Shown: positions 28,334 through 37,743, numbered from the stretch's first letter. The stretch: DNA of 64,000 nucleotides from Zobellia roscoffensis (GCF_015330165.1 NZ_JADDXT010000002.1:4380911-4444910), one strand, 5' to 3'. The notes: a model not told the origin generated them from the sequence alone. Made by a program: numbers and translations.

Positions 28334-30385
28334 TTAACTTTTTGTATTGAGGTTTGATTCTATCTTATCCAACATTTCAAAAGTTGGAAACCCATTATTT
28401 GGCCTTCTAATTTCAGGATTGTACCAATTATTCCATTTTAGTGCCTTGTCTCCACTTTTTCTATTTATATAAATTACTTCCAATTGAGCTCTAGCCTCTG
28501 GTAGCATTTTATTCATATCTCTACGAAACTTCTCTTCTGAAGTATTTTCATATTGCTTTTTCAAAATTGCCATCTTATGTAATGTTCGTTCAAACCGAAT
28601 TAAATCTTGATACAGAACCACTGGCAAATAGATGTAATCATGATAGAAGGTTTTATTTGATGTAGCCTTCTGAAGTCCTTTCTTTGCTTCTTCAACCGAT
28701 AAAGCAATTAATTCCTCAACTCTATTAACATGTTCAAGGTCATTCTCTACCCTCGTATAATCATGGGGTACGGGAGATTTTCCCGGTCGTTTTATTGGAC
28801 TGTTTGATAAATAAGAAATGGCCTCCTTAATTTCCCAAAGATGCTGTACATAACCAATTCGTTCTTTTTGTGCTTGGTGTAAAACTTTCATTGAAGACAC
28901 TGCATATTTGGCACTAGCTTCGTTAAAATAACGCTCTGCCCAGTCTTTGTAGAACGATTGGGCGTAAAAAGTATCAGGATTATTACACACTTTTGAATAA
29001 GCCTCTATATTAAGTAAAAATGGTCTAAAATTTTGTCCGTTTACTAAACAAAACTTGTCGGCATCATACGTACTGAACATTTCTTTCATTACAGATTCCA
29101 CTTTTTCCGGGTAAGGATTATGTACCGTATGATTTAACCAATACCCAGCATGCATATAGGTTCCAAAATTGTAATTGTCAGTTGTGTTGGGCAAATGTTC
29201 AAAATCTCCAAAACCATGATCGGACCATGCCACTATCCAATCTTTAGGAGGTCTGAAACCGTCGTTCCACATTTCCATTCCATCGGAATAGCAAACTAAT
29301 ACTTTGGCCGCTTCTGGTTTGTATTCATCTACTAAATCTCCAAAAGCTTTATAAACTTTATTAAAAACCTCTATTTTCTCCTCGCCACAACTACTTTCAT
29401 ACTCCCAGTCCCATACTTGATGACGTGGTCGTAATATAAAAATATCAGTTTTACGCAAAGGTGTTTTCTCTAGGTAATAACGCCATGCCGTTATCCAGTC
29501 TTCTTTATAATCTTGCCAACAAGTAGCTTTATCAGCAGACATGGGGTGTATTTGATAGCCAAGTGCAAAATCTATAGCTACTTTCATGCCTTTACTTTGA
29601 GCGTAGTCTATCATTTTTTCAACATAGGCTACATCTACTTGGTAATCTGTTAAATCTTTATATTCAGGACGAATAAAAAATTCCGGACGACCCAGCATAT
29701 CAAAAATTTGAATCGCATTATATCGTAATCGTACCAATGAGTTAATCATTTCCGTATAACTCTCCCAGTCATATTCTAGAAGGTTTCCTCGGTAATTTGC
29801 CAACTCATCTACATCATTTTCAAAATAACAAAGCAATGGTACTTTTGGCGGAGCGATACGCCTATTCTCAAAAGCGAAGAGGTCTTTAAGTTCTTTCTTT
29901 ACTACTTCCTTTCCTGTCCAATACTGGACAGGGTCAACACCCAATATGTCATTTGAAAAATCATAAATTGAATACTGAAGTCCTTGTACATCTGAACCCG
30001 CTATTACAATTATCTTTCTATTATTCCCTAAAATTGTTTTAGCCCAAATACCACCTCTAGGACCAGGATTTGTAGCCGTAATTTCTATTTTATGTGATTT
30101 ATTTAAAGACGCTATTAGCGCGTTTGACTCTGGCGTTCCCAAAACTATAACTGTTCCTTTTCTAGGAACTTCTTTAATATCAGAAACTACCTCTACCTTT
30201 ATGGATAAGGCCTTCTTAATATCAGTTTGAAAATCTTCAACAGCATTCAACTCGGTTTTGTTTGCTTGTTTCCCTACTACAAGATAGCAAGTGCTTTCTG
30301 GTTTATTGGAAAAGGAATAAAACAAGAACAAGCCAAAAAGGGGAAGTAACAAAAGAACCCAGTTAAAACTTATTTTCTTAATCAT
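28334..30385 (-). CDS. GH115-like (alpha-glucuronidase-type) protein, short form
   Basis: 683 residues with an N-terminal signal anchor, probably periplasmic. The N-terminal domain (about 30-155, ending LGVDPVQYWTG) is the glycosidase-associated alpha/beta domain. The central barrel follows the GH115 pattern: PLLCYFENDVDEL, LRLRYNAIQIFDM (about 225), VAWSDHGFGDFEHLP (about 388), then NFGTYMHAGYW and KFCLVNGQNFRP. GH115 enzymes remove 4-O-methyl- or glucuronic acid from polysaccharides and are usually 800 or more residues; this one lacks their C-terminal domain, so activity on a different linkage, or none, is possible. The next gene (GH92) starts 13 nt downstream. Confidence 0.72.
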   Translation of the reverse strand: MIKKISFNWVLLLLPLFGLFLFYSFSNKPESTCYLVVGKQANKTELNAVEDFQTDIKKALSIKVEVVSDIKEVPRKGTVIVLGTPESNALIASLNKSHKIEITATNPGPRGGIWAKTILGNNRKIIVIAGSDVQGLQYSIYDFSNDILGVDPVQYWTGKEVVKKELKDLFAFENRRIAPPKVPLLCYFENDVDELANYRGNLLEYDWESYTEMINSLVRLRYNAIQIFDMLGRPEFFIRPEYKDLTDYQVDVAYVEKMIDYAQSKGMKVAIDFALGYQIHPMSADKATCWQDYKEDWITAWRYYLEKTPLRKTDIFILRPRHQVWDWEYESSCGEEKIEVFNKVYKAFGDLVDEYKPEAAKVLVCYSDGMEMWNDGFRPPKDWIVAWSDHGFGDFEHLPNTTDNYNFGTYMHAGYWLNHTVHNPYPEKVESVMKEMFSTYDADKFCLVNGQNFRPFLLNIEAYSKVCNNPDTFYAQSFYKDWAERYFNEASAKYAVSSMKVLHQAQKERIGYVQHLWEIKEAISYLSNSPIKRPGKSPVPHDYTRVENDLEHVNRVEELIALSVEEAKKGLQKATSNKTFYHDYIYLPVVLYQDLIRFERTLHKMAILKKQYENTSEEKFRRDMNKMLPEARAQLEVIYINRKSGDKALKWNNWYNPEIRRPNNGFPTFEMLDKIESNLNTKS

Positions 30386-30426
30386 TATACGTATCTACTT
30401 GGTTTATAACCTCAAACTCATTTAAA

Positions 30427-30459
30427 AATATGGACGGGAATACCACTCCCGTCCATATT
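30427..30459 (-). terminator. Attenuator-like hairpin between susD and the enzyme genes
   Basis: A perfect 13-bp stem (AATATGGACGGGA with its complement) and a 7-nt loop, followed on the minus strand by only a short T-run. It sits in the 106-bp gap between susD and the GH115-like gene, so it probably ends a fraction of transcripts and lowers expression of the enzymes relative to susCD. Confidence 0.6.
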
Positions 30460-30491
30460 CAACTAACTCAAATTAACTAAACTCAATTATT

Positions 30492-32141
30492 TTAGTATCC
30501 TGGGTTCTGGGTTAAAGAACCATCTGAAAGTTCCAACTCACTGGAAGGAATAGGTCTTAATAAATGTACACTTGCATCAAAAGCACCATGGTCTTGAACA
30601 TGTGGATTGTAAGCTGTAATGCGCTCTTCTAATTTCCCGGTACGTTTTAAAACTGCCCATCTATTAGCTTCTCCGGCCAATTCCAAAGCTCTCTCATTTA
30701 GAATATCGTCTATTGTTACAGAGCTATATTCGTTAGCAACACCAGTTGCACGTTCTCTAACAATATTCATATGGGCTAATGCCGCTGATGGATTGCCCGC
30801 ACCCAAATAAGCTTCAGCAGCCAATAAGTGTGTTCCTGCTACCCTAAATACAAATGTATCTCGTGCACCATCTGTAGCTTCACTAAAAATTTCATCATCA
30901 AACTTCTTGAAAATAGGAAAGTTGGTTCGCTCTGGGTTAAGGGAATATAAATAGTTTACACCAGGGATATTATCTGGCTGTCCAAATAAATACTGGTCAG
31001 GTTGGTATACCCAATATCTATCCAAGCGTTCCGCTAATTCAGTGGTATTCAAAGCTACTTTTGGGTAATACACAATAGTATCACCAGCTACAATAGCATC
31101 CGGCCCTTCCGGTTCATCACCGTCTGCAAGAATTGCTCTGTGCAACGTTGCTTCGTCCCTGCTATCGTTAGCTGCCAGTAAAGAATAGAAAAATGGCGTA
31201 GGCATAGCGTTAAAATCACTAAAACCATACGGAGTAGTTGTTCTGTTCACTCCTGGATAATTGGCCACTTGATTCATAAAAAGGGAATGCTTTGTATTTA
31301 CCTGATCAGTAGCAAGTCCGTTAGTCCCCCATTGCATGGCAAATAAAATTTCGTCATTTACCTGGTTGTCGTAAGCAAAAACTTCTGCGTAAGATTGGCT
31401 CCTTATATCATATGATCCAATAGCATCTTCCGCAAGAGCTGCCGCAGTATTAAAATCATCAGTGCTCCCAAAAGAAGTATAGCCTCTTGTTAAGTAAACT
31501 TCCGATAATAAGTGTTGTGCGGCTCTTTTTGAAAACCGACCGGTTTCAGGAGCATCAAGTAAAACTGGAATAGCATCTTCCAAATCACTAATGATCTGAA
31601 CGTATGTTTCTTCTTCTGTGCTTCTAGCATAATCTGAACGGATAGTAGTAGGTTCATCTAATTCTAGAACTAATCCTCCATATTGCTGAACCATATTGAA
31701 AAAGGCCAAGGCACGTAATGCTTTTGCCTGAGCAATACCATACGCTTTTTCTCCTAATTTAGAGTCTGTCCAGCTAATTTGATTTTCATAACGATTGATG
31801 GCCGTATTAGCTTTTGCCACCACATTATAATTTTTGGACCATAAAGAGCCTCCTACACCTGAATCAAAACCAAAATAGTCGTTCACCGCAGAAACTGAAT
31901 TCAATTCACCTTTAACAGTAAACAAATCCGTACCTAAAAACTGCAGATTATAATCCTTATAGACCTCTCTTAGAGTTGAATATATTCCAACAACCAATTG
32001 ATCGGCCGTGCCTTCTTCAATGAAATTTTCACTTGTTATATCAGAAAAAATATCTTCTTCAATATAACTATCGCATGCACTAAAAGTAACCATACCTAGA
32101 AGTATGACGCCAATATGCTTAATTTTTATATCTAGTTTCAT
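30492..32141 (-). CDS. SusD/RagB family glycan-binding lipoprotein
   Basis: Outer-membrane surface lipoprotein of 549 residues that caps the SusC channel and binds glycan. It has an N-terminal signal with lipobox (FSACDS), TPR-like helices from about residue 50, and the C-terminal RagB pattern AAEAYLGAGNPSAALAHMN followed by DILNERALELAGEANRW. It begins 17 bp after the susC stop. The ligand cannot be read from sequence because SusD binding loops vary freely. Confidence 0.96.
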   Translation of the reverse strand: MKLDIKIKHIGVILLGMVTFSACDSYIEEDIFSDITSENFIEEGTADQLVVGIYSTLREVYKDYNLQFLGTDLFTVKGELNSVSAVNDYFGFDSGVGGSLWSKNYNVVAKANTAINRYENQISWTDSKLGEKAYGIAQAKALRALAFFNMVQQYGGLVLELDEPTTIRSDYARSTEEETYVQIISDLEDAIPVLLDAPETGRFSKRAAQHLLSEVYLTRGYTSFGSTDDFNTAAALAEDAIGSYDIRSQSYAEVFAYDNQVNDEILFAMQWGTNGLATDQVNTKHSLFMNQVANYPGVNRTTTPYGFSDFNAMPTPFFYSLLAANDSRDEATLHRAILADGDEPEGPDAIVAGDTIVYYPKVALNTTELAERLDRYWVYQPDQYLFGQPDNIPGVNYLYSLNPERTNFPIFKKFDDEIFSEATDGARDTFVFRVAGTHLLAAEAYLGAGNPSAALAHMNIVRERATGVANEYSSVTIDDILNERALELAGEANRWAVLKRTGKLEERITAYNPHVQDHGAFDASVHLLRPIPSSELELSDGSLTQNPGY

Positions 32142-32158
32142 CCTAATTTTTTATAATG

Positions 32159-35100
32159 TTAAAAGGCAAGTTTTAGCCCCAATAAAACTGTTTTTACCGC
32201 ATAGGTCATATTGTAAGAGTTCTGAAGCGCAGTCTCTGGGTCAGGCCCCTTATAATCTGTAAAAGTGAACGGGTTTTGAACGTCTAACGACATTTTTAAC
32301 TTAGACATTCTTAACTTGTCTGCTAGTTTTTGCGGAAATTGATACCCCAAACCAATATTACCAATTCTAACAAAAGAAAGGTCTTCGTAAGTCCAACCTG
32401 TATCTCCATAATCAGGAATTGGGTAAGCACCATCTGGATTATTAGGAGTCCAGTAATCTAGATCTAAGCTATTAAATACAGCACCATCTCCCGAAGTCGA
32501 GAAATTTTGGAAAAACTCAGAATGCCCGTAAGACCCTTGTCTAGTATATACCTGTACATTTAATTCTAAGTTTTTATAATTAAAGGTGTTGGTCATACCT
32601 CCTATCCAATCAGGAGAATTTTGACCTAACAACACCTTATCATCCTGATCTATTGTTCCGTCATTATTTTGATCAACAAATTTGTATTGCCCTGGAAGGT
32701 CTCCATAAGTAGCAGCCTCCGCAACTTCATCTATTTGCCAAATACCGGCAACCTCTGTATTCCAGATAGCATCAACAGGAGCTCCAATTTTTAATACCCC
32801 ATGATTTCCAAAAGGAATCTCATCCAAATCACCATCAATCTCTACAATTTCGTTGGTATTCTTGGTATAGTTGAAATTAGTACGCCATGAAAAATTATCC
32901 GTTTTAACGTTAACCGTATTTAAGGTTACTTCTATACCACTATTTCGTACAGACCCAAAATTACCAAGAGCGTTACCGTATCCTGTTATATTAGATAAGG
33001 TTCTAGCAAGTATACTGCCTTCTGTCTTTTTATTGTAATATTCAAAACCCAAACCAATTCTATTATTAATAACGGAAAGATCTAAACCTAGGTTGTATTC
33101 TTTTGAAACTTCCCAAGTTAAATCTTCGTTAGGTAAGCCTGCCACTGTTTTCCCAACGCTTGGGTTCTCTCCAAATAGGTAGTTTGATGCTGATAAAAAT
33201 GCCAATGAGCTATATGCATCTATTGTGCTATCGTTACCGGCTTCACCATAACTAACCCGGAATTTTAAGTTATTTAACCAATCTGCATTTTGAAGAAAAG
33301 ATTCTTCGCTTGCTCGCCATGCAAATGCGGCAGACGGAAAGAAATTCCACTTATTCCCGGCCGATAGTTTTGAAGAACCATCATATCTTCCGGTAAACGT
33401 AAATAAATATCTGTCTTTAATAGAATAGTTTAAACGACCTGCAAAAGAAGCCAGTGTTTCTTTTTGATAAAAGCTACCAAAATTCCTAATATCCGTACCT
33501 CCTTCGGTGTTATAAAAAAGGTAGGCATCCGTATCAAAATCTCGAACCTGTATATCACTACCTTCCTTATTGTTATGATATATAGAAGAAATCAGAGTCG
33601 TTTTTAAATTGTGGTTAGGCGCAAGGTCAAAATCAAAATCCAGTATATTATCCCAAGTATAAGCCGTATTAAAATCTGACTGATAGTGCGATTGTATTCT
33701 ACTTGGATCGTTACGCGATGATTTTGTTAAAAGACCGCGGTACTCACCAAAACGCTGTGAAGTAATGTTAGGTGCAAACTGCGTTTTAAAACTCAACCAT
33801 TTTGTTGGTTTATAGTTTAAGAATACGTTTGCTATCACATCTAAAGTCTTGGTGTTTAATTGCCAAGCACCCTCTGCATCATAAATAGGATGAACAAAAC
33901 GAAGATCTTGATCATCTGGGAACAAAATTGGTTCTCCTGCAGAATCGAAAGGATTTACTGTAGGTGCCAAGCGGAGTGTACTCCTAAACAACTCTCTACT
34001 GCCTTCTTCACGCTCGGCAAATGCTAAATAGGCCTTTACACCCACAGTAACTTTCTCCGATACTTTCTTTGAAACCGAAGCACTTATATTATAACGTTCG
34101 TACCCTTCTATTCCCATAACACCTTCATCATTCAAATATCCTAAAGATGCGTTGTATACCAATCCATTAGTACCTCCGGACATTCCCAAAGTATGACTTG
34201 TCTGAATACCAGCTTTTCTATAAAGCTTCATCCAGTCTGTATATCTTCCATTGGCAACATTACTTGCCTCTTCATTAGAGTTTTGAAATTCGGTTGACCG
34301 ATCAATAGCAACATTATTATAATCAGCAACAGAACCGGTACCTTTCCAAGCTCTAGCTCTTAAAACATCATCTACGAACTGAACATACTCAGGACCATCA
34401 AACAGATCCGGTACATTGGTAGCTGTACGAAGACCAAAAGAAGAATCATAAGTAAAAACGGTTTTCCCTTCAATACCATTTTTAGTTGTAATAATAACAA
34501 CACCATTAGCACCACGGGATCCGTAAATTGCAGTTGCAGAAGCATCCTTTAGAATGTCCATTTGTTCTATATCCGCCGGATTCAAAACATTGATATCTTC
34601 AAAGAAAATACCATCTACAACATATAGCGGCTTGGAAAGGTCATCGGCAAGATTATCACTTACCCCATCACGGCCAGCATTATTATTTGTAATTACCGTA
34701 TTTCCCCTAATTTTTATTGAAAGTGGCGCACCCGGTTTTGAACTTAATGTTCGAACATCTACACCTGCAACCCTACCTTGAATAGCTTGACCTATATCCG
34801 TTTTCTTTTGCTCCGTTAGGGTCTCTGTGCTTAATGAAGCGACCGCACCTGTTAAATCACTCTTTTTTACAGAACCATAACCAATAACCACAACTTCATC
34901 TAAGCCTGTTGAGGACTCAATGAGTTCAATTGTATAGTTTGAAGAACTGCCCAAAGTGATTTCTTTAGTCTCATAACCAATGTACGAAACCACTAAAATT
35001 TTACCGCTATCAGCTACTGAAATGGCAAAATTACCATCAAAATCAGATACAACACCGTTGGTTGTACCTTTTACTAAAACACTGGCACCTGGCAAAGGTA

Positions 35101-35203
35101 CATTTGCCTCATCGACCACTACACCTGTAATTTGTGTCTGCGCCCATGAAACAGTTGTCACCCCTAAAAGGAGGAATGCCATTAAAAGTTTGAGTTTTTT
35201 CAT
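32159..35203 (-). CDS. SusC/RagA family TonB-dependent transporter
   Basis: Outer-membrane active importer of oligosaccharides, about 1014 residues. A signal peptide is followed by the carboxypeptidase-like domain (ITGVVVDEANVPLPGASV), the TonB-box-like LDEVVVIGYGS, the plug with KSDLTGAVASLS and ATAIYGSRGANGVVIITTK, and the large beta-barrel ending in an aromatic residue (LAF). I chose the ATG at 35203, which gives a proper MKKLKLLMAFLLLG signal peptide; the frame extends 16 codons further upstream without sense as a signal. It is the first gene of the PUL operon. Confidence 0.96.
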   Translation of the reverse strand: MKKLKLLMAFLLLGVTTVSWAQTQITGVVVDEANVPLPGASVLVKGTTNGVVSDFDGNFAISVADSGKILVVSYIGYETKEITLGSSSNYTIELIESSTGLDEVVVIGYGSVKKSDLTGAVASLSTETLTEQKKTDIGQAIQGRVAGVDVRTLSSKPGAPLSIKIRGNTVITNNNAGRDGVSDNLADDLSKPLYVVDGIFFEDINVLNPADIEQMDILKDASATAIYGSRGANGVVIITTKNGIEGKTVFTYDSSFGLRTATNVPDLFDGPEYVQFVDDVLRARAWKGTGSVADYNNVAIDRSTEFQNSNEEASNVANGRYTDWMKLYRKAGIQTSHTLGMSGGTNGLVYNASLGYLNDEGVMGIEGYERYNISASVSKKVSEKVTVGVKAYLAFAEREEGSRELFRSTLRLAPTVNPFDSAGEPILFPDDQDLRFVHPIYDAEGAWQLNTKTLDVIANVFLNYKPTKWLSFKTQFAPNITSQRFGEYRGLLTKSSRNDPSRIQSHYQSDFNTAYTWDNILDFDFDLAPNHNLKTTLISSIYHNNKEGSDIQVRDFDTDAYLFYNTEGGTDIRNFGSFYQKETLASFAGRLNYSIKDRYLFTFTGRYDGSSKLSAGNKWNFFPSAAFAWRASEESFLQNADWLNNLKFRVSYGEAGNDSTIDAYSSLAFLSASNYLFGENPSVGKTVAGLPNEDLTWEVSKEYNLGLDLSVINNRIGLGFEYYNKKTEGSILARTLSNITGYGNALGNFGSVRNSGIEVTLNTVNVKTDNFSWRTNFNYTKNTNEIVEIDGDLDEIPFGNHGVLKIGAPVDAIWNTEVAGIWQIDEVAEAATYGDLPGQYKFVDQNNDGTIDQDDKVLLGQNSPDWIGGMTNTFNYKNLELNVQVYTRQGSYGHSEFFQNFSTSGDGAVFNSLDLDYWTPNNPDGAYPIPDYGDTGWTYEDLSFVRIGNIGLGYQFPQKLADKLRMSKLKMSLDVQNPFTFTDYKGPDPETALQNSYNMTYAVKTVLLGLKLAF

Positions 35204-35230
35204 TTTAAATAAGTTAGTTGAACATTTGAC

Positions 35231-35238
35231 CAAACCTA
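35231..35238 (-). promoter_or_regulatory. -7 element and possible HTCS site upstream of susC
   Basis: The minus strand reads TAGGTTTG, an exact TAnnTTTG, about 28 bp before the susC ATG. No TTG -33 box is visible, as expected for an activator-dependent promoter. Just upstream, a 7-bp inverted repeat (CATCCAT at 35249-35255, ATGGATG at 35281-35287) is a candidate operator for the HTCS regulator; that role is inference. Confidence 0.42.
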
Positions 35239-35594
35239 AGGTTCTTACCATCCATCATTATGGACATATTCTTCAAAAACATGGATGAATTCCACAACAT
35301 CCCATTTTACGGGAGCTGACAGGTATGTTAAATACTTATAACGAATTTATAATTTGATAAAAATTCAACTAAAAAGTTACTTATTCATCATTTCTAATGC
35401 TCATAATTGCTAAAATGACTTTCACTCTACTTCTTTAGTTTGATGCTATAGCTATGTATATTAAACTCATAAACCAGGCTAAATTCAACAAAAAAACCTC
35501 CTAAATTCATATGAATTTAGGAGGCTCCTTGAGTTTAAAAGCAGCATTAAAAATGTAGTCTAATCATTTATAATCTACATCTGAATTATGATGT
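35239..35594. other. Gap between the DUF1080 gene and susC
   Basis: Contains the terminator of the DUF1080 gene (35497-35524) and the upstream part of the susC promoter, including a CATCCAT/ATGGATG inverted repeat. No convincing ORF is present. This separates DUF1080 transcription from the susCD operon. Confidence 0.6.
35491..35524 (-). terminator. Terminator of the DUF1080 gene
   Basis: A perfect 28-bp palindrome (35497-35524, arms CCTCCTAAATTCAT) is followed on the minus strand by six T. It lies about 70 bp past the DUF1080 stop. Confidence 0.8.
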
Positions 35595-36380
35595 TTATAA
35601 TTTTCTTAACCAGATATTTCTGAACTGAGTTTTATTACCATGGTCTTGAAGAGAGATAACATCATCACCATGTGCAGAAGGGTAGTTATGTAAACCTATG
35701 TAATAGGTATTGCCATTTATTACTGTATGATTTTGAACCAAGACACCATTATGAAGTACTGTAATTTCAGCTTTTGAATCTAGACTTCCATCTTTTTTAA
35801 ATCTAGGAGCTCTATAAATTACATCGTATGTGTTCCATTCTAGCGGGCCGCGCATAGCATTTACCAACGGTGCGTGATCTTTGTAGATACTACCTGCTTG
35901 TCCGTTACGGTAGGTTCTATTATTATATGAATCCAGAATCTGAAGCTCATATCTGTTTTGCAAAAATAAACCACTATTACCACGTCCTTGGCTTTCTCCT
36001 TCAACTTTATCCGGTGCGCTAAATTCAATATGTAACTGGCAATCACCAAACTTCATTTTAGTGCTGATGCCACCAGAACCGGGAACTACTTCAAAATGGT
36101 CATTATCTACTATTTTCCATGGTGCTGGTTTTGTGTTGTCTTTCTGACTTGTCCATTGATCAAGGCTACTACCATCAAATAATATAATAGCATCAGAAGG
36201 AGCATCTCCTAATACTTTTGCCGGAGTTACTACTGCTACTTCTGGCTCCCAGATTTCTGTCATCTGAGGTTTCATAGGCATTGGTGATACTTCTGGGGGT
36301 GTACTTGAGTGTTTTTGCGCTGTTACTTGCAATGAAAATGCAGCTGCAGCCAAGAAGAAAAAATAATTTTTTGAGTTCAT
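35595..36380 (-). CDS. DUF1080 (3-keto-disaccharide hydrolase-type) secreted protein
   Basis: Secreted protein of 261 residues with a signal peptide (MNSKNYFFFLAAAAFSLQVTAQ). The jelly-roll DUF1080/PF06439 domain covers about residues 65-261, with IILFDGSSLDQW at the start, then NSGLFLQNRYELQILDSYNN and FRNIWLRKL at the end, all classic. Members are concanavalin-like folds; some hydrolyse 3-keto-glycosides produced by Gfo/Idh dehydrogenases. It has its own terminator, so it is a neighbour of the PUL rather than part of the susC operon. A Tat-type Gfo/Idh gene occurs 23 kb away; a link is speculative. Confidence 0.9.
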   Translation of the reverse strand: MNSKNYFFFLAAAAFSLQVTAQKHSSTPPEVSPMPMKPQMTEIWEPEVAVVTPAKVLGDAPSDAIILFDGSSLDQWTSQKDNTKPAPWKIVDNDHFEVVPGSGGISTKMKFGDCQLHIEFSAPDKVEGESQGRGNSGLFLQNRYELQILDSYNNRTYRNGQAGSIYKDHAPLVNAMRGPLEWNTYDVIYRAPRFKKDGSLDSKAEITVLHNGVLVQNHTVINGNTYYIGLHNYPSAHGDDVISLQDHGNKTQFRNIWLRKL

Positions 36381-36502
36381 AATGATAATTACATTTTGTT
36401 TTGGTTCTGTATTATTTTATAAGGAACTAAATATAGTTATAACTAATTAAAAGGGATTTCATCCAAAGGAAAAAACACTCAGGTACTTTTAAGACAAAAG
36501 CA

Positions 36503-37693
36503 TTAGAGGCCTGAAAGTACTTTTTTCATTTTTTGGGCGCGCTCCTCTACTTCTTCCGATGACCAGCCTAATTTAACAAGGCATGAAATGGTACGCCCCA
36601 CCCATTTATCAGATGCTGAAAAATCTGATTTTGAATAGTCTGGTAACTGTTTCTGGACTTCCGCCGGTAATCTACCCAAAGATTTTTTCTCAATTAAATG
36701 TTGCCATTCTCGGTAATAATGCCAATTATTATCAAACCAATAAAAACATGCATCAACACCAGCTTTACCTAATTCACCATGTGCTTTTTTAGCCGTTTCC
36801 GTATTTGGAAGAAAGAAACTTAAAAAGGCATAACTTTCCTTGCCGCCCTCAGGTACCCTTCTAAATTCTACGTTAGGCAAATCCTGCAATGCTTCCCTTA
36901 AAACGGAGTAGTTTTTCTTCTGAATCGCCAAGAACTCGTCCAACCTTTCAATTTGCGCCAAACCTACAGCCGCATGCAATTCTGAAATTCTGAAATTATA
37001 CCCTAAAAACGGATGTGTCTCCGCTCCCCTATCTTTTCCTACATGATCATGACCGTGATCGGAATAATGGTCGGCATTGATTTTATACGTGTCATTATTT
37101 GTAATTACGGCTCCGCCTTCTCCGCAAGTAACGGTCTTTACATAATCAAAAGAAAAACAACCTAAGTCTCCATAACTTCCTAACGGTTTGTTTTCAAAAG
37201 TACCTCCTATAGCCTGACAAGCATCTTCTAACAACAATAAGTTATGTTTATCACAGATAGTCTTCAAAGCTTTTAAATCTGCCATTGAACCACACATATG
37301 TACAGGCATAACCACTTTTGTTCGCTCTGTTATAGCATTTTCTACAGCTTGCGGGTTCAATGCCAAGGTATCATCTACATCAACCAGAATAGGGACTGCG
37401 CCAATTGCTAAAATAGATTCAAAACTAGCCACAAAGGTAAATGTGGGCATTATAACTTCATCTCCAGCACCAATACCTGCACTTGCCAAAGCTACCGTTA
37501 AAGCTGCGGTACCACTGCTTACCAGTTGCGTATGTTTCACCTGCATTTTTTCCACTAGTTTTTTTTCTAACTCCAAAGCTTTCCAGTGACCATTTCGCAT
37601 ACCATCAAAACCGTAGCGCATTAGTACTCCTGAGTCCAGTACATCATTTACTTGTTGGCGTTCTTTATCTCCGAATAGTTCAAATCCTGGCAT
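36503..37693 (-). CDS. DegT/DnrJ/EryC1/StrS aminotransferase, KdnA-like
   Basis: PLP-dependent sugar aminotransferase of 396 residues. The catalytic Lys186 is in FSFDYVKTVTCGEGG; SSGTAALTVALASAG and EDACQAIGG are PLP-pocket motifs. The opening MPGFELFGDKE, the DHGHDHVGKDRGAETHPF block and FYWFDNNWHYYREWQHL resemble KdnA, which makes 8-amino-3,8-dideoxy-octulosonate (a Kdo variant of LPS inner core). That specificity is from memory of the family and has not been tested here, and the partner oxidoreductase KdnB is not adjacent. Its leader carries four GTTAGGC-type heptamers (37708-37734). Confidence 0.83.
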   Translation of the reverse strand: MPGFELFGDKERQQVNDVLDSGVLMRYGFDGMRNGHWKALELEKKLVEKMQVKHTQLVSSGTAALTVALASAGIGAGDEVIMPTFTFVASFESILAIGAVPILVDVDDTLALNPQAVENAITERTKVVMPVHMCGSMADLKALKTICDKHNLLLLEDACQAIGGTFENKPLGSYGDLGCFSFDYVKTVTCGEGGAVITNNDTYKINADHYSDHGHDHVGKDRGAETHPFLGYNFRISELHAAVGLAQIERLDEFLAIQKKNYSVLREALQDLPNVEFRRVPEGGKESYAFLSFFLPNTETAKKAHGELGKAGVDACFYWFDNNWHYYREWQHLIEKKSLGRLPAEVQKQLPDYSKSDFSASDKWVGRTISCLVKLGWSSEEVEERAQKMKKVLSGL

Positions 37694-37707
37694 ACGTTTT
37701 TGTAGGT

Positions 37708-37734
37708 GTTAGGCGTTAGGCGTTAGGCGTTAGG
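37708..37734. repeat. Heptamer tandem repeat GTTAGGC x 3.9
   Basis: Three perfect copies plus six bases of a fourth, with no interruptions. It lies 15-41 bp upstream of the aminotransferase ATG and 10 bp after the nitroreductase stop, in what should be a translated leader or the intercistronic region on the minus strand. Confidence 0.95.
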
Positions 37735-37743
37735 TAAAAAATT

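Noticed and set aside
28334..30385. GH67 alpha-glucuronidase as the identity of the 683-residue enzyme
   Set aside because: The length fits GH67, but the central motifs (WSDHGFGDF, TYMHAGYW, LVNGQNFRP) follow GH115 order, so GH115-like was preferred.
37708..37734. Telomere-like TTAGGC repeats
   Set aside because: The unit is seven bases (GTTAGGC), it lies between two genes, and it has under four copies. It is a short slippage repeat, not a telomere.
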